Assembly (NCBI GenBank): GCA_022573815.1
Contig: JACZTG010000007.1
Location: 1-64,000, forward strand
Source of the DNA: Candidatus Neomarinimicrobiota bacterium
GTDB lineage: Bacteria > Fidelibacterota > SORT01
DNA length: 64,000 nucleotides
Reading direction: 5' to 3'
Positions 6,768 through 15,267 of the stretch are shown piece after piece (position 1 is the stretch's first letter; every line of letters starts with the position of its first letter). The notes under the pieces are model-generated. The model had not been told where the DNA came from. It did not search any database and saw only the letters and a program-made list of their open reading frames with translations. A program made the translations under genes and the position numbers.

Positions 6768-7028
6768 TCATTCCGGATCAAGAGATTGGGTTTCGTCAAT
6801 AAAATTTTTTAAAATCTCAATTGCCTTTTCAGTGGACTCTTTTATATCAGAAGCGGTTTCGCTAACGGCTTCAATGTCAGTACTGTCTTCCAAGATTAAC
6901 TCGGCTCCGGTTAATATTGGGAAAAGAGTATTATTCAGGTCGTGAGCAGTTTGCCTCGCAAGCTTAAGATAAGCTTTAAAGATCTTTTCCGAACCAAATT
7001 GTTCGGCGGTATGATCAAATTTACTCAA
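6768..7028 (-). CDS. Lone histidine-kinase dimerisation/phosphoacceptor (DHp) domain protein
   Basis: An 86-residue, all-helical protein. Residues 22-45 form an H-box, TAHDLNNTLFPILTGAELI. It has the phospho-acceptor-type His29 and the Asp-x-Asn-Asn context seen in hybrid sensor kinases that use the AHDFNN variant. A second helix of matching length (about 55-83) completes the two-helix hairpin. No ATP-binding catalytic domain and no receiver domain are present or adjacent, and the gene ends in a clean stop. It could act as a phosphotransfer protein, as a dominant partner for a full kinase, or be a remnant. The start codon follows an AT-rich leader. Confidence 0.6.
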   Translation of the reverse strand: MSKFDHTAEQFGSEKIFKAYLKLARQTAHDLNNTLFPILTGAELILEDSTDIEAVSETASDIKESTEKAIEILKNFIDETQSLDPE

Positions 7029-7129
7029 TATTATATATTTGCATAATAATCGCCTTTCATAAAAATATAAGAAATAGAAAATATGTAATCAACAATCTGA
7101 ATTATTTAGTGCAAATTAAATTTATAATG

Positions 7130-7147
7130 ATTTAATTAGTCTGCTGA
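7130..7147. repeat. 18-base repeat, copy 2 (upstream of terC-like gene)
   Basis: Identical over 18 bases to 5290-5307 and in the same orientation. It lies 87-104 bases before the GTG start of the TerC-family gene. No other copy was noticed in the window. Confidence 0.4.
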
Positions 7148-7233
7148 ATTGAAAGTAGTTTTAACAGATACCTTTGAGAAATCAAATATTCCTGTTGGAA
7201 TGCGGAATAACATTTATAATTAAGGAACGGTAA

Positions 7234-8184
7234 GTGACGCACAGTTTATCATGGTGGGTAGGTTTTAACGTCCTAATATTGGTTCTAATAGCCCTTGACC
7301 TTGGCGTATTCCATCGTAAATCCAAAGAAATTTCTGTTAAGGCTGCTCTCTATTGGAGCTTAGGCTGGGTCGTCACTTCTTTGACATTTAATGTTGGAGT
7401 ATATTATTGGTTCGGCTATCAATCCGCTCTTGAATTTCTTACAGGGTATCTCATCGAAAAGTCGTTAAGTGTGGACAATATTTTTGTCTTCGCCATATTA
7501 TTCAATTACTTCGGGGTGAAAAAAAGATACCAGCATAAGGTTCTATACTGGGGTATTCTCGGCGCTCTTGTAATGAGGGGCGCTCTCATTGCAGTTGGGG
7601 CGGTACTCATCAGCAATTTTCATTGGGTCATATATATTCTTGGAGTATTTTTAGTGTATACCGGAATAAAAATGGCAATACAGGAGGGAATAAGCGTTCA
7701 CCCCGAGAGGAATCCGGTAATAAAATTGGCGAAAAAATTCTTACCTATGACTAAAGATTATCATGAAGACAAGTTTATTGTAAAAATTGACGGAAAAAGA
7801 TTTTTTACGCCATTATTAATTGTACTTCTTGTGGTGGAAGTGACAGATCTCGCATTTGCGGTGGATTCCATTCCTGCAATTTTCGCCATAACTAATGATT
7901 CCTTTATTGTTTACACTTCAAATGTATTTGCAATTCTTGGCTTGAGAGCTCTGTATTTTGCTTTATCCGGTGTTCTCGAAATGTTTCACTATCTTAAATA
8001 TGGGCTTGGATTTGTATTATCGTTCGTGGGAGTCAAGATGATTCTTTCAGACATTTATGAAATTCCGATACCGGTCGCTCTGGGCGTTGTTGCCTTGATA
8101 TTAACCGTCTCGATTGTTGCCTCAATTATGAAACCTCCCAAAATTGCCGCCGAAAGTGAAATTGAGCCGCCCTCAGCTGAATAA
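7234..8184 (+). CDS. TerC/Alx family integral membrane protein
   Basis: A 316-residue polytopic membrane protein with about nine predicted helices. The family signatures are clear: ALDLGVFHRK near residue 21, FLTGYLIEKSLSVDNIFVF near 68-86, and VEVTDLAFAVDSIPAIFAIT near 202-221, carrying the buried Asp/Glu residues of the TerC fold. TerC/Alx proteins are linked to manganese export and to tellurite resistance or secreted metalloprotein metallation. The start is GTG with AAGGAA upstream. It is followed after 23 bp by a second metal-transporter-like gene and then an HMA protein, suggesting a metal-homeostasis operon. I see no yybP-ykoY-type manganese riboswitch in the leader. Confidence 0.9.
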   Translation: MTHSLSWWVGFNVLILVLIALDLGVFHRKSKEISVKAALYWSLGWVVTSLTFNVGVYYWFGYQSALEFLTGYLIEKSLSVDNIFVFAILFNYFGVKKRYQHKVLYWGILGALVMRGALIAVGAVLISNFHWVIYILGVFLVYTGIKMAIQEGISVHPERNPVIKLAKKFLPMTKDYHEDKFIVKIDGKRFFTPLLIVLLVVEVTDLAFAVDSIPAIFAITNDSFIVYTSNVFAILGLRALYFALSGVLEMFHYLKYGLGFVLSFVGVKMILSDIYEIPIPVALGVVALILTVSIVASIMKPPKIAAESEIEPPSAE

Positions 8185-8207
8185 GCAACTCTGAATATGA
8201 TTTAAAA

Positions 8208-8828
8208 ATGATTCAACTATTTATCGGAAGTTTGGTACTGAGCGCGATACATGCGTCTATTCCCAATCATTGGCTGCCCTTAGTAGCAATCAGTAAATCA
8301 GAAAACTGGTCAAGACGGGAAACACTCACAGCCACTGCGATAGCGGGATTTGCTCATACGGCAAGCACTATTCTAATTGGCATTGCTATTGGTTTATTAG
8401 GATTTAGACTTTCGGAGGCCTATGAATCAACTTTTAGAATAATAGTACCATTTATACTTTTTGGGTTGGGAGCATTGTATATAATTTCAGGCTTAAAGCA
8501 ATCTCATGCCCACAGTCACGGTGTAGAAAATATTTCCGTAAAAAACAGTAAAACCGCAATTATTATTTCTCTCAGCACTGCAATGTTTTTCTCGCCTTGC
8601 GTTGAAATAGAAGTTTATTATCTTTCGGCGGCATTATACGGATGGACGGGAATAATTACGGTTTCACTTGTTTATCTTATAGTAAGCATACTCGGAATGA
8701 TTCTGTTGGTTGACCTTGGATTGAAGGGAGCAGCGAGACTTAACTGGCATTTTTTAGAACATAACGAAAAAACCGTTACAGGCGTAGTTTTGATACTTTT
8801 GGGAATTCTTGCTTATTTCGTATATTGA
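8208..8828 (+). CDS. Polytopic metal-transporter-like membrane protein (UreH/TauE-like)
   Basis: A 206-residue protein with about six hydrophobic helices. The N-terminus HASIPNHWLPLVAI and the central His-rich loop SHAHSHG, followed by a second-half motif MFFSPCVEIEVYYL, match small heavy-metal or nickel transporter-like membrane proteins related to UreH/DsbD-type families. The His and Cys residues placed in or next to helices would suit transition-metal handling. It sits between the TerC homologue and a secreted HMA protein on the same strand with short gaps. The substrate cannot be read from sequence. Confidence 0.7.
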   Translation: MIQLFIGSLVLSAIHASIPNHWLPLVAISKSENWSRRETLTATAIAGFAHTASTILIGIAIGLLGFRLSEAYESTFRIIVPFILFGLGALYIISGLKQSHAHSHGVENISVKNSKTAIIISLSTAMFFSPCVEIEVYYLSAALYGWTGIITVSLVYLIVSILGMILLVDLGLKGAARLNWHFLEHNEKTVTGVVLILLGILAYFVY

Positions 8829-8863
8829 CGTTATCTTAGTCGCTGCCGGAAAAGGAGAGTATT

Positions 8864-9199
8864 ATGAGTAAAATTAAATTAGTTGTCCTTTCTATATTTA
8901 TTATTGGTATCGGCATTCATTCAAATCAATTACTCGCTTCGGGAAAAGGTGATAGCGATATTGAGACTACAGTTATTAAAATAGAAGGTATGAGCTGCAG
9001 CTTTTGCGCAAAGACGGCTGAAAAGTCAATGACATCTGCCGAAGGTGTTGAATCCGTTAAACTCGATCTTGACTCCGGTTTAGCTACTGTTACCTACGAC
9101 AAGCAAAAAACAAATCCTGAAAAAATTGCCTCTACCGTGAAAAAAGATACCCGTTTTGACAGCGAAGTAGTTACTGCGGAGAGTAAAGAAACAAAATAA
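8864..9199 (+). CDS. Exported heavy-metal-associated (HMA) domain protein, MerP/CopZ-like
   Basis: A 111-residue protein with a signal peptide (about residues 1-26, ending NQLLASG). A single HMA domain follows, whose metal loop is GMSCSFC (Cys45 and Cys48). The rest has the expected beta-alpha-beta pattern, VESVKLDLDSGLATVTYD, and a short charged tail. HMA domains bind soft metals such as Cu(I) or Hg(II) and pass them to transporters; the export signal places this one in the periplasm like MerP. It has a strong Shine-Dalgarno (AAGGAGAG) and is the last gene of the trio before a bidirectional terminator. Confidence 0.85.
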   Translation: MSKIKLVVLSIFIIGIGIHSNQLLASGKGDSDIETTVIKIEGMSCSFCAKTAEKSMTSAEGVESVKLDLDSGLATVTYDKQKTNPEKIASTVKKDTRFDSEVVTAESKETK

Positions 9200-9228
9200 C
9201 ACTGTTTCTCTAACTGACAGGTTTTAAG

Positions 9229-9261
9229 ATATAAGCCCAGCAGAGTATGCCGGGCTTATAT
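9229..9261. terminator. Bidirectional terminator between the HMA gene and ppdK
   Basis: ATATAAGCCC (9229-9238) pairs with GGGCTTATAT (9252-9261). A- and T-rich flanks on both sides suit termination of the two convergent genes. Confidence 0.75.
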
Positions 9262-9265
9262 TATT

Positions 9266-11986
9266 TCATTTATTCTCTTTTAAGACAGCTTGTGCCGCTG
9301 CAAGTCGAGCTACTGGAACTCGATAAGGAGAACAAGATACATAATTAAAACCAAGGCTGTGGCAGAATTCAACGGATAACGGATCACCGCCATGTTCACC
9401 GCATATACCGATCTTTAGATCAGGTCGCGTTGAGCGTCCCTTTTCCACACCAATCTTAATCAGTTCACCCACACCGTCGAAGTCTATTGTCTGAAATACA
9501 TCTCGCTCATAAATTTTCTTCTTTTCATATTCACCAAGAAACGTTCCCGCATCATCACGACTGAATCCGAATGCCATCTGAGTGAGGTCGTTGGTTCCGT
9601 AAGAGAAAAAATCCGCTTCTTTTGCGATCTGGTCGGCGGTCAGGCACGCCCTTGGAAGTTCAATCATTGTTCCTATCATATAATCCAATTCAATATCGCT
9701 ATCGGATAGAATTTTATCTGCCACTTCTTTAACCACGGCTTTCTGGTCTCGTAGTTCTTTCCAATGTCCCACCAGCGGTATCATTATTTCAGGTTTTACG
9801 TCTATTCCTGATTTCTTAACCTCTACGGCGGCTTCTATGATGGCACGAGCTTGCATCGCCGTAATTTCGGGGTATGTAAGCCCCAAACGGCATCCTCTAT
9901 GCCCAAGCATCGGGTTTGTTTCATGCAAAGAATTTACCTTAGCCTGAAGATGTTCGTAACTGACTCCCATTTTTTCCGCAAGATCACGGATATCCTTTTC
10001 ATCGTGCGGCAGGAACTCGTGAAGCGGCGGATCAAGCGTTCTGATTGTTACAGGCAATCCATTCATCGCTTTATAAATGCCGATAAAGTCCTCCTTCTGC
10101 ATAGGGAGCAATTTATCAAGAGCTTTTTCTCTGCCTGCTAAATCATCCGCAAGGATCATCTCCCGCACGGCGTCTATCCTATCGCCTTCAAAGAACATAT
10201 GCTCGGTCCGGCAAAGTCCTATACCCTCGGCGCCGAATGCGACAGCTACTTCAGCATCATGTGGTGTGTCGGCATTAGTACGAACATTAAGTTTTCTCAC
10301 ATCGTCAGCCCACTTCATCAATTTTTCAAATTTTTGGAATATAAGAGATTCTTCCGGTTTCATACTCTTTGTGGCGAGAATCTGAACTATCTCAGACGGA
10401 CTGGTCTTTATGACACCGAGAATCACGTCGCCTGTATTACCGTCGATGGAAATTTCATCGCCTTCTTTGACCACCGTTCCATCAACACTAAATTGTTTTT
10501 TAGAATAATCAACGGTGATTGCGCCGCATCCAGCCACACAACATTTCCCCATACCTCTTGCAACTATTGCGGCGTGTGAAGTCATACCACCTCTGGCAGT
10601 TAAGATTCCTTCGGCGGCATACATCCCTGAAATATCCTCAGGGGAGGTTTCTGTGCGGGTTAAAATAGTTTTTACTCCCTGCTCTTTGAGCCTAACAGCT
10701 TCAGCCGCTGTGAATACCACCTTACCCGAGGCTGCTCCCGGACCGGCGTTTAGCCCGCGAGCGAGAACTCTATTGTCGGTTTTTGCCTGAGCCAGGTCAT
10801 TGATGTCAAAAATGGGGAAGAGAAGCTGGTTAAGTTGTTCAGGATCGACTCTGAGCAATGCTTCTTCCTTTGTAATCAGACCTTCTTCCACCATATCCAC
10901 TGCGATATTGAGAGCTGCCAGAGCCGTCCTTTTCCCCATGCGGGTCTGAAGCATCCAAATTTTACCTTCTTGAATTGTGAACTCGATATCCTGGGTATCC
11001 CGATAATGAGTTTCCAGTTTGTTTCGTATATCGTTGAGGTCTGAATAAAGTTCAGGCATTATGCTTTCTAACGTTATCTGCGAATCGTCGGATTTTATCT
11101 CTTCGTTGATAGGTTGTGGAGTCCTGATACCCGCAACTACATCCTCACCCTGAGCGTTAACGAGATATTCCCCGTAAAATATATTATTGCCCGTGGCGGG
11201 ATCACGGGTGAATGCTACGCCCGTAGCGGATGAATCGCCCATATTGCCAAAAACCATCGCCTGTACGTTTACGGCTGTTCCCCAATGGTCAGGAATATGA
11301 TTTATTCTCCGATATTCGATAGCTCTCGGCAGGTTCCACGACTTGAAAACTGCGTTGATAGAACCCCAAAGCTGATCCATAGGATCTTCCGGAAATGGAC
11401 TGGCGGTGTCGGTTTTAATTAGCTGGCGATAGCTGTCGACGAGTTCTTTCAGGTCATCCGTGGTAAGGTCTGTGTCCATCTCCGTTCCACGGTCATTTTT
11501 CATTTTTTCAATAAGATGCTCAAATTTACTGGGTTCCACACCAAGGACAACGTTTCCATACATATACAGAAACCTGCGGAAAGAATCCCAGGCAGTCCTT
11601 TCATTTCCGGTTTTTTTCACGAATCCTGCAAGAGTGCCTTCGTTCATTCCGAGATTCAACACCGTATCCATCATTCCGGGCATCGATTGCCTTGATCCTG
11701 AACGCACGGACAAGAGAAGCGGATTATCCGCGTCACCGTATTTGGTACCCATAATTTCTTCGACTTTTTTCAAATGCTCCAGCACCTCAGAATTAAATCC
11801 ATCAGGCAACGATTCATCATGTTCCATAAAGTAAACGCATGCTTCTGTAGATAATGTAAATCCCGGCGGAACGGGAATACCCAAATTACTCATTTCTGCT
11901 AAATTTGCTCCTTTTCCACCAAGCAGATTTTTCATTTCACTGGCGCCTTCAGATTTGCCGCTCCCAAAAGAATAAACATATTTCAT
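9266..11986 (-). CDS. ppdK: Pyruvate, phosphate dikinase
   Basis: A 906-residue enzyme interconverting pyruvate + ATP + Pi and PEP + AMP + PPi. Domains in order are an N-terminal ATP-grasp nucleotide-binding domain (KNLLGGKGANLAEM; LSVRSGSRQSMPGMMDTVLN near 90-112), the phosphohistidine swivel domain (GGMTSHAAIVARGMG, His about 471) and the C-terminal PEP/pyruvate TIM barrel. The barrel ends in GICGEHGGDP with the catalytic Cys. Length matches the bacterial family. I take ATG 11984-11986 as start because AGGA lies 8 bases before it; a TTG codon directly upstream adds one residue. It is monocistronic. In a heterotroph it usually serves gluconeogenesis or PPi-linked glycolysis. Confidence 0.97.
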   Translation of the reverse strand: MKYVYSFGSGKSEGASEMKNLLGGKGANLAEMSNLGIPVPPGFTLSTEACVYFMEHDESLPDGFNSEVLEHLKKVEEIMGTKYGDADNPLLLSVRSGSRQSMPGMMDTVLNLGMNEGTLAGFVKKTGNERTAWDSFRRFLYMYGNVVLGVEPSKFEHLIEKMKNDRGTEMDTDLTTDDLKELVDSYRQLIKTDTASPFPEDPMDQLWGSINAVFKSWNLPRAIEYRRINHIPDHWGTAVNVQAMVFGNMGDSSATGVAFTRDPATGNNIFYGEYLVNAQGEDVVAGIRTPQPINEEIKSDDSQITLESIMPELYSDLNDIRNKLETHYRDTQDIEFTIQEGKIWMLQTRMGKRTALAALNIAVDMVEEGLITKEEALLRVDPEQLNQLLFPIFDINDLAQAKTDNRVLARGLNAGPGAASGKVVFTAAEAVRLKEQGVKTILTRTETSPEDISGMYAAEGILTARGGMTSHAAIVARGMGKCCVAGCGAITVDYSKKQFSVDGTVVKEGDEISIDGNTGDVILGVIKTSPSEIVQILATKSMKPEESLIFQKFEKLMKWADDVRKLNVRTNADTPHDAEVAVAFGAEGIGLCRTEHMFFEGDRIDAVREMILADDLAGREKALDKLLPMQKEDFIGIYKAMNGLPVTIRTLDPPLHEFLPHDEKDIRDLAEKMGVSYEHLQAKVNSLHETNPMLGHRGCRLGLTYPEITAMQARAIIEAAVEVKKSGIDVKPEIMIPLVGHWKELRDQKAVVKEVADKILSDSDIELDYMIGTMIELPRACLTADQIAKEADFFSYGTNDLTQMAFGFSRDDAGTFLGEYEKKKIYERDVFQTIDFDGVGELIKIGVEKGRSTRPDLKIGICGEHGGDPLSVEFCHSLGFNYVSCSPYRVPVARLAAAQAVLKENK

Positions 11987-12167
11987 CAATTAAGTCCTGT
12001 TTTAAATTTTCTTATATTAAACTCGCCTGAAATTTTATTTTCATAAATTTCGATGCGAAAGATAGGCACTGCTGGTTCTAAATGCAATCTGTCTATGCGA
12101 TAATTCTACTAATATGGATTACTATATTTCAGGCGGGAAGGGATGAGGGTGAATTTTAAGGATATTT

Positions 12168-12203
12168 GAAAACGGGATAGAATCAGACATCTATCCCGTT
12201 TTC
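12168..12203. terminator. Terminator after the outer-membrane-type gene
   Basis: GAAAACGGGATAG (12168-12180) and CTATCCCGTTTTC (12191-12203) form a perfect 13-bp stem with a 10-base loop, 13 bases beyond the stop of the minus-strand gene 12216-13124. The built-in A/T arms make it symmetrical. Confidence 0.85.
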
Positions 12204-12215
12204 AAAATAAATCAC

Positions 12216-13124
12216 TTAGGACCTTACTTCATCTAATATCCTTATTAATGGAAGATTAACATTCAGACCAATTTTCACCTGAATGTCTGATAGTTCTGTT
12301 TGGGAATAATAATATCTCATTGCCGTATCAAGAGAAATAAAATCGTGCATAAAATATCTAAGTCCCCATAATACCAGCATATCCTCTCTCAAACTTATAG
12401 ACGGCGTCCTGGCATCCAAGTGTAATCTTGGAACGGTAGTTACGTCGAATATCATCATTGTGGATGAATTTACCATATTCGTAAATCCAATAAATCCTCC
12501 TGTCCTGACTCTTGAACGTTCTTTAGTATCAAAGAATGAATTTGAATCAAAAAACGAAAGGGATAAGTTCCTGTACCTAAAATCTGATATAATCGGTCCA
12601 AAATGAAAGGTTGCGTTTTTATACTTTATAGTGCTGATAAAATAAAAAGATGCGAAGCGGGTTTCAAATCCGGCAGTGCGAAGATTTGCACCAGATAATA
12701 AGCCATCTGCTGCTATATAAATTCTGTTACTTTCCTGCCCTGCCCAATTTGAACTACGAACCAACCCGGAAAAAGACATTGAAATTGATTTACCGAAATT
12801 CACATTTGGAATCACCGCGATTTTCAGAGATTTAGTATCCAATGTAGTGCCGCTGGGGAATATATTGGTGAAAAGTACCTGCTGCGAAATCGCCAACTCC
12901 CCGACTCCGCCAAGACCCAATCTGAAATGACTTCTTCCGCTACCCCTGCTATCTACTCCAAACACTCCTCCACCCGATACATTTAGAGAAGCAGATTCTA
13001 ACATCGAAGCAGTTGGTGATATGAACAAGCGTTGAAGCTTTGCTATATTATTATCTTCTGCCACTGCTTCTACATTAAAAAAAATGAATAATATTGATGT
13101 AGCTAAGACTGAACGGACAATCAT
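12216..13124 (-). CDS. Exported beta-barrel-like protein, unknown function
   Basis: I start at ATG 13122-13124 (MIVRSVLATSILFIF), preceded by GGGAGGA; an upstream in-frame codon would add five residues that include the ribosome-binding site. The 302-residue product has a signal peptide ending near VEAVAED, then alternating hydrophobic/polar strands typical of outer-membrane barrels (for example GSGRSHFRLGLGGVGELAIS). It ends in a strand without a terminal aromatic residue. I recognise no specific family. It is monocistronic, with a strong terminator. A structural role or porin-like function is possible but unsupported. Confidence 0.65.
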   Translation of the reverse strand: MIVRSVLATSILFIFFNVEAVAEDNNIAKLQRLFISPTASMLESASLNVSGGGVFGVDSRGSGRSHFRLGLGGVGELAISQQVLFTNIFPSGTTLDTKSLKIAVIPNVNFGKSISMSFSGLVRSSNWAGQESNRIYIAADGLLSGANLRTAGFETRFASFYFISTIKYKNATFHFGPIISDFRYRNLSLSFFDSNSFFDTKERSRVRTGGFIGFTNMVNSSTMMIFDVTTVPRLHLDARTPSISLREDMLVLWGLRYFMHDFISLDTAMRYYYSQTELSDIQVKIGLNVNLPLIRILDEVRS

Positions 13125-13217
13125 AAGATTTCCTCCCAACTTTTGATTTCAACTAATATATCTTAAAAAAGTAGTACTGATTTAACTACTGAATCATCCT
13201 CTTAGTTCCATATCGAA

Positions 13218-14618
13218 TTAAGAATGTTCCTTTAATAAAAAGAGAAAGTATAGAGCGGATGATAGGGCAAGCCCCGGAAAGATAGGCTCAATAGCGAAGG
13301 GATATAAAGGTTCTGCCTGTGAGCCGTTTAAATAACCTAAGGTCAGTTGAATTGCAGCGGCTGTAAAGGAGAGCAGCATAAGCCAGAATGTGGAACGTCC
13401 ATTCAATTGAAAACGAGGGAAATAACTCGTCACAACAGGGATAAGCAAAGCGGGAATAAACAGGCTTCCAAATGTGTACCATATACCAACGACACTCGGC
13501 AGGAAATACGCAATTGTCAGAGCGATGAAAAACGTGGCTATAACTCCAAAACGTAAATAATAAATATCAATATTGAGTGGAACATTTTTTCCGAGCCTAC
13601 CAATAATATCTTTGCTAATAGTGACTCCAGATATGAGGGCGAGACTATCAATAGTTGACATTATTGTTGAGAGTAAACCGATGAAGAATATGCCCTTTAT
13701 AAAAGGGGGTAACAAAAGTTCAGCCAGGAGAGGATAAGCTTGTAAGGGTTCAATACCGGGTAAAACCGCTCTGGCATAGAGACCCGCGCTAACAGTCATT
13801 AGATCGAAGAGGAACCAAAACGCTATAGAAATAAAAATTCCTTTTCGCGCTGTTGACGAGTTTTTAGCCGCTGCGCACCGCTGATGGAAAGAAGGGTCAA
13901 CGATCGTCCAGAGTGCGATGAAAAACCATACAATAATATAGGAAAATGATTTGCCGCCACTTAATGTCATATGCTCTGACGGAAGCGTAGAGGTCAAAAA
14001 TTCTATTCCGCCATATTCATTAATAGCGAACGGCAGCAACAAACCGAACCCAAAAAACATAAAAACGAATTGGAGTTTGTCAGTGGCAACGATCGCGTGA
14101 AACCCGCCTGAAAAAACGTATGCCATTGAAAACAGCGCGCCGATAAGAATAGAGAGACCTAAACTCCACCCGAACAGTAGATTTAGTAATACACCGAGCA
14201 TCAGCACGTGTGCAGCAGGTGAGGAAATAATGAAAATCAGCAGACCGCCGAATAAACCGGAGGCTTTCCCAAAGTTTTCGTAAAGCATTTCAGGGACTGT
14301 GAGCGAATTACCTTCGCGTATTCTTTTGGATAGAAAAACAGCAAAAATTGCAGCAAAAAGATAGTATGGAAGCCCAAATATAAGCCAGGTTGATAATCCG
14401 TTTTGATAAGAATATTCACCAATCCCGAGAATCCCCCCGTACCATGTCGCCACAAGTGTTGCAACGAATCCGGGAATTGTCAGCCGTCTTCCGGCTAAAA
14501 AATAACTTTCGGCAGTATCGTTCTTTTTTTTACCGGCCCGAATCCCCAAAAAAATAACTAAGCAGAAATAGCCGGCGATAATAAACAGATCTATCGAGCT
14601 GAATGTTATGCTATTCAA
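13218..14618 (-). CDS. Sodium:solute symporter (SSS family), probable thiamine or precursor transporter
   Basis: A 466-residue permease with about 13 transmembrane helices and the SSS-family start IIAGYFCLVIFLGIRAGKKK, then ESYFLAGRRLTIPGFVATLV. The conserved helix FIIVWF..DPSFHQRCAAAK, and GLLSTIMSTIDSLALISG with the sodium-site Ser/Asp region, are also present. Its start overlaps the end of the thiamine pyrophosphokinase gene by 8 bp, and both lie downstream of a TPP riboswitch. Family knowledge: THI-box-regulated SSS permeases (ThiV) are proposed thiamine transporters. In Bacteroidetes the equivalent operon position is held by PnuT. Substrate is inferred from context, not from residues. 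Confidence 0.8.
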   Translation of the reverse strand: MNSITFSSIDLFIIAGYFCLVIFLGIRAGKKKNDTAESYFLAGRRLTIPGFVATLVATWYGGILGIGEYSYQNGLSTWLIFGLPYYLFAAIFAVFLSKRIREGNSLTVPEMLYENFGKASGLFGGLLIFIISSPAAHVLMLGVLLNLLFGWSLGLSILIGALFSMAYVFSGGFHAIVATDKLQFVFMFFGFGLLLPFAINEYGGIEFLTSTLPSEHMTLSGGKSFSYIIVWFFIALWTIVDPSFHQRCAAAKNSSTARKGIFISIAFWFLFDLMTVSAGLYARAVLPGIEPLQAYPLLAELLLPPFIKGIFFIGLLSTIMSTIDSLALISGVTISKDIIGRLGKNVPLNIDIYYLRFGVIATFFIALTIAYFLPSVVGIWYTFGSLFIPALLIPVVTSYFPRFQLNGRSTFWLMLLSFTAAAIQLTLGYLNGSQAEPLYPFAIEPIFPGLALSSALYFLFLLKEHS

Positions 14619-15267
14619 GTAAAGGCGATCCGTCGTTCATTTCGAATAGCCTGAATAAAAACGCGCCATCTCCCTCAATGTCTAAAATCACCGGTGAACT
14701 CATTACTTCGTTACTTACTCCGAATGGGCTGAAATCATACGATTCTCCGTTAAGTTCCCATTTCAATCCTTGAGATGTTATTGATGAAATGCCGCTCATA
14801 ACCATCAGAGATATTTTTCTGCCTATTGGAGATTCAAATGTGAATGATTTTCTAATATAATCAACTTCAGCAAAAGTATTGAGTATGGAAATTTCAACGA
14901 TTGGCGCATATATCTTCAGCAAGCTGAAACTCGCCATAGTATGATCGGACCTGTTGCCCGTTACTCCTAAAAATATTATTCTGTCTATACCGATAGATAT
15001 TTCATGGTCTACAGCTTTCATTAAGTCGGTAGTTTGCTCGCTTGTATCCTTTAAGAATTCGATGTCATTATATTTTTTTTGAGTAACGGGGAGCAGAGAA
15101 TCCATATCCCCTATAATCAAATCAGGAGTGAAGCCTGTTGAAACTAAATGATTTGCGCCTCCGTCAGCGCATATAATTCTATCGGCAGATTTAAGAACAC
15201 CAGTTATCCTTTCCGAGGCAGTAAAATCTCCGTTGGCGATAATAACCGATATCTTTTTATCTGTCAC
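14611..15267 (-). CDS. thiN: Thiamine pyrophosphokinase
   Basis: A 218-residue enzyme transferring pyrophosphate from ATP to thiamine to make TPP. Signatures are all present in the N-terminal catalytic domain: ANGDF, ICADGGANHL (about residues 32-41), DLIIGDMDSL (about 49-58), EQTTDLMKA (about 78-86) and GVTGNRSDHTMA (about 102-113). The C-terminal beta domain contributes thiamine binding. It overlaps the TonB-receptor stop by 4 bp and the symporter start by 8 bp, so the three genes are tightly coupled. Placement after a TPP riboswitch means the operon is expressed when TPP is scarce. Confidence 0.93.
   Translation of the reverse strand: MTDKKISVIIANGDFTASERITGVLKSADRIICADGGANHLVSTGFTPDLIIGDMDSLLPVTQKKYNDIEFLKDTSEQTTDLMKAVDHEISIGIDRIIFLGVTGNRSDHTMASFSLLKIYAPIVEISILNTFAEVDYIRKSFTFESPIGRKISLMVMSGISSITSQGLKWELNGESYDFSPFGVSNEVMSSPVILDIEGDGAFLFRLFEMNDGSPLLE

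Noticed and set aside
7029-7233. yybP-ykoY manganese riboswitch before the TerC gene
   Set aside because: The conserved two-helix core of that riboswitch is not visible; only an 18-base repeat and AT-rich sequence are.
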